Source: Helopsaltes ochotensis (lineage: Eukaryota; Chordata; Aves; Passeriformes; Locustellidae). Taken from it: DNA of 64,000 nt. Below, one piece after another: positions 13,261 to 25,450 of this stretch. Each line of letters begins with the position of its first letter. The first letter of the stretch is position 1. The notes beneath the pieces are model-generated. The model made no database searches and was not told the origin of the DNA. It saw only the letters and a program-made list of their open reading frames with translations. The DNA is taken from assembly GCA_013400155.1 (NCBI GenBank), contig VXBM01000097.1:371947-435946 (forward strand). The letters are read 5' to 3'. The translations under genes and the position numbers were made by a program.

Positions 13261-16200
13261 AGCAAGCACTGAAAATATAGAAAGCCAAAACCAAAATATT
13301 TTCTGCCTTTGTATATGCTTTTTGGTTTTCCTATGTTTTTCACTCAAGGGTGATCTTCCAAGGCACACAGATGTTTTAGCTGACTATCCTGTATCTGGCA
13401 GAAATAGCCTCAGAGTGAGTATTGTTATTTAAGCATGGAGATAGCAGGGATTGGTTTGACAGTGTTTTTTTTCTGGACAGTATTTTTCATCACCACTTCT
13501 TCAATAAGATCAACAAGGGTGAAGACCATTCAGATGACCATGCAAGCTAAGCATAGCTTGAAAAGCATGCTCCTAGGCAGGCTGCCAGAGGAAACATGGG
13601 CAGTAGCTTCTATTAGGCAGCTTCAGAAATACAGATCATGAGGTTGGAAAAAGACCTTCCACTAGGAGGAACTCAAAGCCCCGGAAACTACACTTCAACT
13701 CAATGTTGAAGGTGAAATTTAGACCTCCATGTAGTCTGGGTGCACCTTTTTCCTTCTTTGGGCCATTTTTAGAAAAACAGTTGGCATCTTATTAAAGCTC
13801 AATGCTTCTGGGACTTTTGGGCTTCTAGGATTGAGATCCGTCCTGGATCACTTGAGTTCACACTAACAAAACCCTGAGTGTTGCTATGCAACATAGGCTG
13901 AAGCCCAAAGGTGTTCATAAAAGTAGGATACCAGCGTGTGGTGTTTTCCGGAAATCTATAAACTCCTTTATACAATGGACACTGTAAAGATGTACTCTAG
14001 CTGACAAGTCAGGCGAATAAAAATAGCAGTCTGCCTCCTCACCAGATCAGAGGTTAAGTGGAATGCAGAAAATCTTCAAGGAGATGCAAGCAGGAACTTC
14101 TGAGGCACCCCTTGCCTCATTGCCTATTTTAGCTGATAACCACCGTGTGCACTCAGCCTGGAGGACACGAAGGAGATGAATCCACACCTAGAACCAAGGC
14201 CGGCTCCTGGCAGCCTGACACAGAGGGCAAAAAAAAAGCAAAGTCTTTCAAAGCCTTGAACAAAGACCCAGTCTCCCTGATTTCCAGCGTCGCCAGAGCC
14301 TCTCTTCCAGACAGTGTCCATGGCCCTGGCAGACAAACAAAATGGCAAAGCCCGAGCTGGTGCTGGTCCAAGCCCTGAGGACTACAAGCTGTCCCCACCA
14401 GACCAGGGCATCAGTACATCCAAGGGCAAGCAATTCTCAGTGGGGACTTCATGGAGACTGCTGGCTCCGTATCCTGCCTGTACAGTGCTCTATTAAGGTC
14501 TGGATGGACATGCTTCCATTTCTAGGGTAAAGTGTTCAAAAACCAACATGATTTCTGGGGTGTGGGCCCAGGCAGTGTGCTCAGCCACACTGACATGACA
14601 CAGCAATAACACACAGAGAAATGAAGGAAGTCAAAGAAATATTGTTTGTTATATGAATACCGTAAATATATATTTAAAAATTCCTGTAGATGCAACATTC
14701 ATACATTTGTGAAGATCTTTAGCTAAGGAGAAATATACAGAGAGCAATTAAACTCATAAAAGGTTGAAAACCTTCCAATTAGTGCTCCATAGGCAGCCCT
14801 ACTGACCATAACAGAGCCAACAGTTAGCCATAATTGAAATACTCACAAAAACCTCCACCTCAGCTGTCTTTAAATTACTGACTGCAACACTATTGTGAAA
14901 TGCTGCTCTTCTAATACAGTGACAGAAACTGATACAAGAAAAATACAGAAATTAAGAAAGTGGAAAAGGTGATGATGCAGATGTACCAAGTCAATAAAAA
15001 TGCATTTGAGGGAAAAAGCCCTGAAACTTTACACCTCACTTGACATTAAAAAATAGTAGAGTTATAACTTTCTCTGCTGAGAAATAGTTATTAGAAAGAA
15101 ATACAAATATGCAAGAGGTAATTTGTTTTTTTTTTGGTTTGCTATTTAGAAAAGGGAAACATTTTGCCCTATGATAACAGCCTGGCAAATAAGGTGGGGC
15201 TAAGCCACTGGGTTAAACCCTGTACTGTGGGGAAATTGTTCATCTCTTGTAACCCACAGCTTTGCTGTTACTGTAACAGATAAAATTACCTTTACACCCT
15301 CACCAGGAATGTTGTGAAATGTTAATATTTATAGAAAACTCTGTGAGCCCTAAGACAGTCTTATCAATTCCATGTGGCCCATCAAAACAATTAAAATCTT
15401 CCCTAATAATTTAAAATAAATGGAAACTTTTTTTTTAACCTATTTCATTTGCACTTTCAATGCCCATTTTATTTTTCCCCACAGTGGTTTCCTGTCTACT
15501 GCAATAGCACAAAGTCCTGAATCTGCAAATACGGGCAGACAGGTACTTTTGCACCTGCGATTTGTCCCGCTGGGAAGCAGTGGAGCTGCCTGGGCAAGCA
15601 ATTAGGATGTTTATGAATGTCTGTAGAATCAGACCTTGGATTTTCTTGTAGGGTATTCCCTCACAGGGGCCACTAATGCTGATTTCAAAGGACTGGAGAA
15701 TGAGGTCTGGGCTTCATCTGCCATGGCAACAAATATACTGCAGATAGGAAATTACAGCTCGTGGGATTCGGATGCAGCGAGTATTCCCCCAAACCAGTAA
15801 TTCCACCTAGAGAGAGTTGTTCTGCCAAGACATTTCTTGGTCTGCTGTCATTTTCTAGCACAGCCTGTGCTTCTTTTATGACTCTTCACTTGCCAAAAAT
15901 GAAAAGCAAAAATTTCCATAGCAGCTCTGTTGGCCAAAGAAAACTTTGGGGACAAGAGAAGTTTTTTTAGCATCAACCCCACTGTCTTTCCATGGGTTTA
16001 TAGCCCCTCTACTTTTACCTTGCTTGTTCAGAAATTTATGTTTGTCTATAAATATTCTTGCTGGGAGACTGGACTCCAGGGAAAGACTCTTCAGAACTGA
16101 TTGCATCCCAGTAGTTATCAAGAAGGAAAAAATGGATTTGGCTGATCTGTGCTCCTTTTCTTAAATCTGTGGAGAGACTGGAGATACCAGAAAAAGCAAA

Positions 16201-18200
16201 ACAGGTGGTGCTTCCACTGCTGGAGACAGATGTGCTTTCTTACCTCTGTGAATGTCTGTGGCTCTCACAGGCATGAATATTTCCCACAGAATAGGATACT
16301 CTTTTACAAAGGGTCTGGTCCTCAAAAATGCCTATTGGGCTACTGAAGGCAATAGCCTAATGTGTTTATACCATGTGATGATACAAGTGAAAAAAAAGAA
16401 ATCAAAGCTTACCCTGAAGGTAAGCACTGAAATCCAAGCCTCTCAAAGCCAAGTGTAGGCAGGACTGTTACACCAGAGATTATTTCTAAGCACAAGACAT
16501 AGCACGGAATATGAAACCATTAAAAGGCTCTCAAAGGTGTTCAAAAGAAAACCATTATAATTATTAGCCTGCCTATGTGACAATCCTTTTTTGTGACACC
16601 GACCTCGGATAACCACATATCACTTCTTCCCATCCCATGCTCCTGGTTCTGGGAAAAAGGGACAGGCAGAGAGCTCCTCCTTCCATTACTTCTCTCACCT
16701 CAGCCTGTGCCATTTTAGGAGTTACAGCTATAGATCCATGCTACTGTGTTCCAGTCTCATCCTCTTTGCCCAGGGCCAAGCTGGCAGAGGAAGAAGTTAA
16801 ACACAGACACCCTGTGTACATACACAGGTGTGTGGACACACTTCTTGGGGTAGGATCTGGTTTTGGGGTAAGAGGAAGGGCAGATGTCTTCATAAGTATC
16901 CCAAGGTATCCCAAAGTTTTATGTTTAGAACATAAATATAGGACACCAGAAACTCTCATGAGAAAACAAGCACCACTTTCTTTTCCAATCTTCACACAGT
17001 CCATCTAATTCTTCATTGTATGCTACTTTTCAAATTAGAAAAAAAAAAAATCTTCTGATCTTCATTTGAAAGTATATTCCCCTCTTGCTCCATTCTCAAA
17101 CAGAAGATGAATCAAACACTGAAAACTTGGACATTTTCCCCACTGCATGTTTATGCACACAGTGTTTTTAGAAAATCACTGAAGATTCACAGATTCCTGA
17201 CTAATAAATATTTACAAATTAATTCCAATTAACTGGCTGTATTTGGACAAGGATTCATATCAGAAAGTACATCCTCATGTATATGGGGAAACTTTATGTC
17301 AATAGGACCATTCTCACAATCATGCTCCATAGGCATTCAGAAAACAGAATTTCCAGGCAAATATGTCAAAATACTTACTAGTAATAGCATTCTTGAATAG
17401 ATAAGAGAGTGAGCAGAGCTGAAACCTTCAGCCTGCAGCACACTCAGTGGGTATATGCTCAAAATTGAGGCTGCCCTGTCTGTAGGAAGATGTGAGTATG
17501 TTACTTTTAAGGATACAGCATTATTTAGTTAGTCCAGCCAAAGAGGGAGACTCAGCAAACTCAATAAACTTATGAAAAGCAAGGATTCGTTCAGCTGAGT
17601 TGGGTTGGAGGCTGTTTTGATTTCACTCAGACACATATCTCCCTCTGCATATAATAACAGTCTGTAAATTCTCCTCTAGCTACCCAGGAGCAAATGATTG
17701 TAGGTGGCTTGATAAAGTAATGGGAGATAAAAAACATCCCTACCTTCCAGGCTGAGCTCCTGATAGACTTAAGGATAGTTGGAGGAAAACATTGAGCAAA
17801 AGTAAACAAAACACAAGCTTTTCTGACCCTAGACCCTCAAGATCAAAGAAATGACACCTGAGTAAAAGGGAGAAATTGGGCTCCTTATTATAGTGTGTGC
17901 AAGACAATTAGAAGAAATAATTTTCTATACTCTTACATGAAATCCACGCTTGGTCTGACCTATAATTTGAAATAAGCTTCATTTTAATGATTTAAATTTC
18001 ACTCCTAATAAGACCAGCCCAATCAAACCACAGGCAAAGTGTGTGAAATAATTTACAGATTTTGTCTGAAAAGGTCAAGGTCTTAAATAAAGAAAAGTGG
18101 CTTTTCCTGCCAGAGTGCTTGCCCCTCACTGTGTAAAACTAATAGACTGCTATGAAAAATAATACCAGTCTTTTGTGCCCAAACTATCTTGTTTACTGAA

Positions 18201-18225
18201 CACACACACACAGACACACACACAC
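18201..18225. repeat. (CA)n microsatellite
   Basis: CA dinucleotide repeat of 25 bp with one G interruption. Confidence 0.93.
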
Positions 18226-20175
18226 TCATCTCTAGTCAGCTGCTGCCAAAATGAACAACACGTGGCTGAGAGAGGTCCCCATTGCAAGACGGTGAAAATC
18301 AACAGAGTTCTTTCCACTGAAGTTAATGAAGCTATGACAATTTAAATTAACTGTAAATCTACCCCAATTATCTGTTAACTTGCCTGCACAAGGACTCAGG
18401 AAACTTAAGCAGAACTAACTAAACCGCCAACAAGAGAGGAGAGAGTGAGGCATGTTGAATTCTGCATGAGTATCTTTGGTTCCTCAGTTGGATGTCTCAC
18501 AGGTTTGCTTATTTTTCTTTGGCAGATAACTCTGCTCGGCTCTGCAGGACCTCCTCCTGCACACAAACTGCTAGCAGTTAGAGCAGCTCTCCCTTCGGGA
18601 TCTATATTCTTAGTATCTCTTCTCTGGCCAACTCTTTTCCTGTTTTCGTGGCATTCCTCATCCACTCTCTTCTGTCACCCTTGTTAAACTCTCACACAAG
18701 CAGTGTTTCAGTGACATGTCAGCCTGATGAGACCCCCTCAGCATCTGCAAAGAAAACCCTGGAGGTGCACAGCAGACTTGCTCCTGCTGGCTTATCAGGT
18801 GACACATTTTATGTGCGATACTCTTCCTGAGGAATGTGATTTGCAGCTTTTAAAGACACATCCCACTGGGGATCTCTTCTCCAGAAATCATCTCAGAAAT
18901 GTATCTGGGATTATCAAGTATTTGAGAAGCTTTCTTTTAATTTTATTTTTTATTTAAGTGGCATGGCCTGGGACATTGAGGGAGATAATAAGCTTTACTC
19001 TTCAAGACTGCAATGCTGATATGAATTTGCTAAGTGTCTGATCTAGAAAGTTATTAACTCAAATTCCCAAGATGCTATTTATAAACCTGGCTCAGGAGCT
19101 GAAAGCACAACTGCACAAATGCAGGGATAGAAGATGAAACATCCTGGCTTGGTAGCTCTTACAGTACAGCAACTTGTACCCTGCTGGGTCAGAGCATGAG
19201 TGGCACCCCCACACATAACCCTTTGTGCATCCCTCTCTTCATAAATACCCTGAGCTCCCTACGTAAGGGATGGGAAGGCAGCTCCTTGGAGCTGAGGCTG
19301 AAGCACATAAGCACTTTAATGTCACTCAAAATTGTGAAAGCATTTCTCTAGAGCTCTGACTATGCTCTGCTCTCCCAGCTAGCAGTAGTCATCTTTGAGT
19401 GATACTCAAAAGGATTCCCTGTCCCTGCATGGGATGAGAGATGGAGTTAATACATTTTAATACTAGACACAAGAAAGCAACAAAGTCTGAAATACAGTGT
19501 TTTACTTCTGCAGAGTGAAAACTGATGAGTTGTAAGAAACTGTTGTAAGGGGAGTAAATGAAGCTAGGAAATCATCCATACTGCTGAAGTGTTTAGCCTA
19601 ACATACCATTCAGAGCAAAGGAAATTAACTGCTGCGTGACACCAGTGAATTCATGACTCCTCAAATCTGCTTAGTGATTCATGTTCTTGTTGGAGAAGTA
19701 AAAGATAGACCTCCATCCTACTTTGCAATATCCCCCCGGCTTACCAGTTTCGCCGTTTTTACCACATTTTAGTTTAAGAGAACTAATTTCAGATCTTAGT
19801 AGGGCTTTTCTTTCCTGCCGTGCCTCAACACTAACTTTGGTATTCACCAGATCCCATCTCATGAATAACATTACTGTCAAACTCTCCTGGGTTTTTAACT
19901 ATATTCATGACTTGAATGGGAGACACACAAGATGAAGACACCATATTTGAGACAAGAAAATGTAACTCCTACAAATGACTACTTTAATCTTCCAAACACT
20001 TAAGAAAACCATTATTATCTCATTCAGTAGGCATGTTTTGATTCTTTCTAGGAACTGAACCAGAACACATCTAAAATGTCTAACAGAGAGGCTTTATTTC
20101 AGGACATGGAGCTCATCAGCCCAGGAGCCCATTTTGCCTGGTTTCAAATGTGTGAGGATGTGACACAGGCTTGTT

Positions 20176-20191
20176 TGTGTGTGTGTGTGTG
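20176..20191. repeat. (TG)n microsatellite
   Basis: Eight perfect TG units, 16 bp. Confidence 0.9.
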
Positions 20192-20403
20192 ACAGAGACT
20201 GCTGGAAAAAAAATGGAATTTATACATTGAGAGATTCTCTCTGTAGCTGACCCCAGTGAAGGGCATCTTGGTACCCTCCCAACGCTGCATGCAAACAAAA
20301 TCAAGTCTTGGTTTTCATGGTTTCCCTGCAAAAAGCTTAAGCATTTAGCAAGTCAATAAATTTTAAGCAAATGCACTTCCATTTCAAAGATACATTTTAT
20401 AAA

Positions 20404-20447
20404 TACACACATATATACATATATATATGCACACACACATATATATA
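20404..20447. repeat. Compound CA/TA microsatellite
   Basis: Alternating blocks of CA and TA dinucleotides over 44 bp, a pure purine-pyrimidine alternation except at block borders. Likely polymorphic. Confidence 0.9.
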
Positions 20448-21562
20448 GACAACCATACATCTTCAGACTCGGCCATACCTCTCTCATACATGCATCAAGC
20501 TGCAGACCCTATAAGTAAGGTGAGAGCCTTCTGCAAGTATTTATTTATAGCATAAGGAACAAGCCAGCAGAGTACTACACTGCAAAGCAGCTTCCATTGT
20601 GTGCAGTATAACTCCTTGTGTTCAAAAGCTCTGAAGGTTTAGAAATGGAAGGCTTCTGTTAAGATATATGTTGGTCCTTTATACCGGCCAAGGATCTGTC
20701 CTGCTGAGTTTATGGTCCTTTTGTGTAATTTTCTTCTGTTTCTTTCTCTTCCTCTCTTATGATCTACCTATTTCTTTTTATCCTCCCAATTAAAATGTCA
20801 GATATGAAATCCAGCCTAAGCATTGGACATACAGACAGGAATCTTACAGCAGATCTGTTGCTTTCTGTTTCAAAGTAGGAACTGATCATAAATTCATGAA
20901 GAAAAGAATGTAACCCTAACAGATGCAAATCTGGTTTGAATTAAAACCTAAAATAATTAAAAGGCTTTAACCAGCATGTAGTATGTTCTCAATATGCTCT
21001 GCTGTGAAAAAATTCTCATTTCATTACCGAAAAAATGTGGGTTTATTTATTAAATGTGATTAACCACTGCAACAAAGAGTTCAAATCTTCATGGGTCTTC
21101 ATTTCACTATCGTACTTTATCCTCTCACACCTTGGCTTTCTTAGGTTAAGGTCAGTCCATCAGTATAAGCACCCAAGTAAGAAATGTAGCTGTTTGCAGG
21201 TTTCAGCGCAATTTCAACTCTAAGTGTGAAAGAATAAAAAAAAATCCTAATTGCAGCTGTCAGTAACAGTGTTGCAGCTACAATTCACATCATTTGCAGC
21301 TTCTGTCGCTGGGAAGCACATCTGACTCACTCAGTACATAACACAGGACTTGCTATTTCTAGGCAGCTGATGTTTTAGTGCTCAGACATCTACTCAGCCT
21401 TGACTTGATAGTCTAAAGTAAATATCCTTGAGCAATTGTACAAAAACACCTATGCAGCAAGCAAGTAAGAAACCCTGCTGTTTATAGTTTGGGATGCTTG
21501 GGAGAAAACACTCTATATAACATACCTCTAAACTGCTCTGACAATGGCTAAACTGCCTCCTA

Positions 21563-21835
21563 AAATCATGGAATCATTATGGCTGGGAAAAAAAACTCCT
21601 AGATAATTGAGTCCAACTGTGAAGCCAGCACCACCTTGTTCACCACTAAACCATGTCCCCAAGTGCCACGTCCACAACACTCATAGGGATGGTGATCCCA
21701 CCACTTCCCTGGGCAGCCTATTCCAATGCCTGATGACCCTTTCAGGGAAGAAAGTTTTCCTAATATTGAACCTAAACTGCCCCTGGCACAACTTGAGGCC
21801 ATTTCCTGTTATCCTGTTACTTGGTGCTATTCAAA
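21563..21835 (-). mobile_element. CR1 LINE 3' end
   Basis: On the plus strand it starts with AATCATGGAATCATT, the complement of the CR1 terminal microsatellite. It continues through GGCTGGGAAAA..., GAGTCCAACTG, CACTTCCCTGGGCAGCCTATTCCAATGC and AACTTGAGGCCATTTCCTGT, the standard CR1 3' end in antisense. The copy is therefore inserted in minus orientation and 5'-truncated at about 21835. It encodes only the last part of ORF2 plus the 3'UTR and is inactive. It lies within FSHR intron 1, in the same orientation as the gene. Confidence 0.94.
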
Positions 21836-24800
21836 TGTTTCTACTTAAAGCAGTTTGTTAAGTCTTAAGAAGGATCCCTTCTAAGAATGTTATTTTTGTC
21901 TACTTTACTATGTCAAAGCACGACTTCTAGTGAATAAATGAAACCCTACTGAATACTGATGATAGATTACAAAACCTGACACTAGATTTTAAGGCTGGAA
22001 CAGATCTTCAAGGATCAAACTGCCTGCAGTTGCTACTGAGTCACTTTCTCCCCTCTTCTCCTAAGGCAATTAATTGTTAATACTTGACACAGGTGACCCT
22101 CCATTTCCCATCTGAACAGCTGGCCTCTGGTTTCTAATGGGTTGACTCCAAAGTTGTAAGTCAGAGCCATCTCTCAGGAATTTTGGTATCTATAAAAAAA
22201 TACCAAAAATTCTTCTATCCAGACAAAGATTATAAAGCAAAACAGCTAATAACCACAGCCTCCCCTGTAAACAGTCAGAACATGTCAGCTGCAGAGTGCT
22301 TGAAAATCTGCAAAAAGCAATGTACAAACCAAGGTGTAATTATCCTCTCATGAGATTTTGGCCTGTAAGTGAAAAAGTAGATGTGGCAGAAATTAGAGTG
22401 ATGAAAGCCTGTGGATTCTGATCCCTGCTCTGTTTCTACAAGGTAAGTACAAAATGAAATCACTCACTGTAACAGGCTACCAGCCTTCCCTTTGCAACAT
22501 CCTTTCTAAAGCAGGTGCTAATCCAGTCAGGATCAAACCCTTGTCTCATGCACCACACTGCAGAGGTCATGTTTCCTTTGGAGCCTAAGCTCTCTGTTGG
22601 GAAGCCAATCACAAAGAAATCCCTCAAGGCAGCACATGTTCGGGACCTGCCCTCAAACACTTAAAAATAATAACAATTAAAAATTCACCAATGGCAAAGA
22701 GATAACTGTTAGCGAGGGCACTATTTTTACCTTTATCATGAGTTTTCCTACCAAGTGTCAGAGCTGGCTGCCACATGCCATTATCCCAGCTTCAGATACA
22801 GCTGTAGTGAAATAGAAACATGCAGCAAAAGGAGAAGTGCTTGAGGCTGATCAGGCTCCTGTTCTCACTCTAAAGCATTCACCAACATGCTATTCAACAT
22901 TTTAAAGGCACTAGGAAAGGACTCAGATAACTTAGGAAAGCTATCAAGATCATGTAAGGGAAGGTGAAGAGCTGTAAGTGTATTGAAGAAACCCCTCTCC
23001 TTTATATTAAATAAAAATACACTGCATCCAGACTCCCAGAATGAGCTCTTAAATGAAAAAAGTACCTTGCAGAAGCTGTACATAGCAAGAAGTCTCTGCT
23101 TGTGTCCTGTATGGGGTTCTTAGACACCATGGTCTTCTGTGCTTCAGTTGGTACACTGATTTAAAATCCTTTTCACTCAGAGACTTTTTGAGACAACATA
23201 AAGCAAAATTCTTCTGGTACCAGGAGTGCACCTGCAGTGTCATCTGAAGCAGTAAAACCTATTTTAGTCACTCGAATCACCCCACTGGGCACTCAGAGTA
23301 GAGGTGCAGAGGAAAGCACTTTTCTAGAGTTCCCCTTTGATCCTGAAGGAAAAATCCAAGATTTATTGGTCACTTGATAGCTCTTTAGCTAATGTATCTG
23401 GCTTTGGTAATGCTAAGGTTTGGTATATTCAAAGCTACTCTAGGCAGTTTTCAAATTTTTAAGGCATGCTGAAAGCAGTCCCAGGGCTTTACTGGGAATG
23501 GGACCTGAATTACTTCCTGAGAAACCAAAAGCTGGCTTATTTTGAGAAAGGGAGAAGAGAGTCAAGTTGAGGGATTCTAACTCGAGTATTTGCACAGCAC
23601 TGGCAAAATAAAGGATTTGTTTGCTGTTTTCAGTCACACTAATGTTATATTCTGCCTGTTTAAGAGAATAAGACTTGTGCTAAGAGCCCACAAATTAGCA
23701 TCCTCAACAAACTCTCAAGAAGTTAACAAGGAGAGAACAAATCCTATTTTACTTACAGGTGCTTTTCAGCGATACTCTGCTTTGCAGAAATAATTTAAAA
23801 ATGCTTTTGTTTAATCCCTAGAAGGCAGACCTTAACTGTGTAATCTAAAGAAACAATCAAAGCAAAATTAAACAAAATTAACCATATATGCCTGGAGCAC
23901 AGTTCACTCAGGATTTAGATGACCTAAATCATAGATGGATTAGTTTTCCCTCTAGTTGTGAGAATGATTTAAACTTTTCCTGACCTTTTGTGGTTAATTC
24001 AGACATTTCTCTCAAGTTTTCACTGCAGTCTGCTTAGCCAGTGAGCATAACGACCCCTCCTCCTGTGCAAAACAAAACGTCTGCCCTAGGAAAACTGTGG
24101 CATAATAGCCATGGATATACTGTGGTGTGTACCTGGGATGCGGGTATATTTTTTCTACCTAGCAACACATCATTCTTCATTTTATCTTTCCTTCAAACTT
24201 GCCACTCCACTTACTAATCAAAGGCTTTATCCAGGACTACTCCTTTTGGTTTTGCTTTAGGTTGTAACAATGCCAGATGTCTGTGGGGGTGTTGGCAAAG
24301 GGTGATATAATTTGCCTTAAAACTAAATGAAAACAATCACTTGCAGTTACATAGTTGCCATTGCACAAGCTTTTTTGCTTGCCTGTGCTACTGACACAGA
24401 AAACAGCTGCCACACACAATTGCTCACGTTAGCTTTATGAAAAATAACGCGAAGCTTTCAGATAGACAAAACCCCTCCTCTATCTTCACACTGTTCACTC
24501 TCTCCAACCACAGCCACGCTGATCCTCTGGTGGAGGAGGATCCCTCCCTGAATGTTTACCAGAGTCCTTTCTGCAATGCCTTTGAGATTTCAAAGGGAAA
24601 ACATTAAGTTGCTTCTTGGCAAACAAGCGCAAACCTTTGGAAAGCTCCTGAAGTACAAACAAACACTCATCATCAAGTTGTTTGGGGCAGGCACGTTGCT
24701 CTGCACATTCCGACAACGCTAAAGCAAGGCTGTAAAGAAAGCTTAAGACTTTATGCTTCAAATTACTGTCACAGCACCAAGGATGCTCGTTTCAAATTTA

Positions 24801-25055
24801 GCCTGCACTTTGCATTATAACGTGCAAAATCCTTTCTTAGCAGAGATCTTACAATGAGCACGGTCAGGGAAATGGAGAGGAGTTCCAAGGTATAATTAAG
24901 TGAGCCTCGGAGGAAGGACTGTGCTCTTCAAACAGCTGGCATGGAGTCTCCCAAGTGACTCCCTGCAAACCTGACCTTTGGCTGGCCAAGCAGCAGCTCG
25001 TTTGGAGAGCCAGCCCCAAGGCTGCTGCTCCCAGCCGCTCCCTTTCCCTACTTAC
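21836..25055. other. Intronic stretch just downstream of FSHR exon 1
   Basis: No exon 2 or repeat recognised. GC content rises from about 24860 toward exon 1. Long minus-strand frames overlapping exon 1 in another phase (24864-25313) are shadows of the GC-rich exon. Confidence 0.65.
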
Positions 25056-25057
25056 AG
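25050..25057 (-). other. FSHR: FSHR exon 1 splice donor
   Basis: On the minus strand the exon ends GAGCT and is followed by GTAAGTAGG, a near-perfect U1 donor. The intron's in-frame TAA comes at once (25054-25052), so the protein must be completed by splicing to a downstream exon at lower coordinates, outside this window. Confidence 0.9.
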
Positions 25058-25207
25058 CTCGGTGGCGTTGGCAGGGATGTCCCGGGGAACCTGGACCGCC
25101 TGGCTTTCCTGACAGATGAAGACCCTGCCCAGGCAGCGACAGGCAGGGTGCTGGCATCCCAGGCAGCCCGCCAGGAGCAGCAGCAGGCAGGCAAGGGCTG
25201 GAGACAT
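25056..25207 (-). CDS. FSHR: Follicle-stimulating hormone receptor, coding exon 1 (partial gene)
   Basis: FSHR is the glycoprotein-hormone GPCR of granulosa and Sertoli cells; it binds FSH through a leucine-rich-repeat ectodomain and signals through Gs/cAMP. This exon encodes residues 1-50 plus two bases of codon 51. Seen: Met1 in a purine(-3) context, a hydrophobic signal peptide (residues 3-17, with a run of five leucines), then cysteines at 18, 23, 25 and 32. These are the spacing and positions of the cysteine cap in mammalian FSHR, followed by the family-typical GRVFICQES and a PRDIP segment leading into the first leucine-rich repeat. The frame runs into a stop just past CT|GTAAGT, the expected phase-2 exon 1 donor. 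An in-frame ATG lies 111 bp upstream, but only the ATG at 25207 starts the signal peptide. Residues 47-49 (NAT) form an N-glycosylation sequon; human FSHR has NAI at that place as I recall it. LHCGR and TSHR differ in this cap. Exons 2-10 are not in the window. Confidence 0.94.
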
Positions 25208-25450
25208 CTCTGCCTTCACATCTGTGCCCCTCTCCTTTATCGGAAAGGCAAGAACGCAGAGACCTCCCAGGCCAACTCCCTGGATGGAAGATCCGCCCCA
25301 AAAGCTGGGACAAACCATGTGGCTCTTAGGGGATGACTTCTCAGCAAGTTTTGCTCTGTGACCCCAGATTCCTTATGGCGTTGGAGTGGGGATAGAGATG
25401 AGCAATGCTGATTTTTCATGACACAAGTATTTTGTATTCCAAGTGGTGTT
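25208..25450 (-). promoter_or_regulatory. FSHR: Putative FSHR 5'UTR and proximal promoter
   Basis: This is the sequence directly upstream of the FSHR start codon. Reading toward the gene (minus strand) it holds a nuclear-receptor-like half-site GGGGTCA (25365-25359), an E-box CACATG (25321-25316), a GC box GGGGCGG (25299-25293, Sp1-type) and a GATAAAGG (25241-25234) about 27-34 bp before the ATG. The last could be a GATA site or a weak TATA-like box, but it is very close to the start codon. Mammalian FSHR promoters lack a classic TATA box and depend on an E-box bound by USF, so the E-box is the most credible element. The transcription start cannot be fixed from sequence alone. The block is clearly more GC-rich than its AT-rich surroundings. 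Confidence 0.55.

Larger units (their letters stand above)
13261..21562. other. Non-coding stretch with microsatellites
   Basis: Unique AT-rich intronic DNA with the CA, TG and CA/TA tracts listed separately. A more GC-rich island at about 14120-14480 gives several overlapping open frames on both strands. Openness in many frames at once is what GC-rich non-coding DNA gives, and none resembles a known protein. Confidence 0.65.
1..25055 (-). other. FSHR: 5' part of FSHR intron 1 (inferred)
   Basis: Everything to the left of the FSHR exon 1 donor should be intron 1, which is known to be long in vertebrates. I looked on the minus strand for exon 2 (start of the leucine-rich repeats, a short LRR-coding segment between an acceptor and a donor) and for the roughly 1.2-kb exon 10 that encodes the seven-helix domain, and saw neither. 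The stretch carries two CR1 copies and simple repeats, listed separately. That it is intronic is inference from the single exon found. Confidence 0.7.

Noticed and set aside
13625..13780. Possible CR1 3' tail (ATCATGAGGTTGGAAAAAGACC)
   Set aside because: The first 25 bases resemble the CR1 3' end in antisense, but similarity is lost immediately after, so it cannot be supported by eye.
24495..24761. 88-codon minus-strand frame with a hydrophobic N-terminus, in the intron 300 bp downstream of FSHR exon 1
   Set aside because: It looks slightly like a secreted peptide but lacks a family match, has no splice context as an FSHR exon, and ends in a low-complexity proline/arginine tail.
24864..25313. 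149-codon minus-strand frame overlapping FSHR exon 1
   Set aside because: It is the same GC-rich DNA read in another phase. It lacks the signal peptide/cysteine cap and has no similarity I recognise; the exon 1 frame explains the region.
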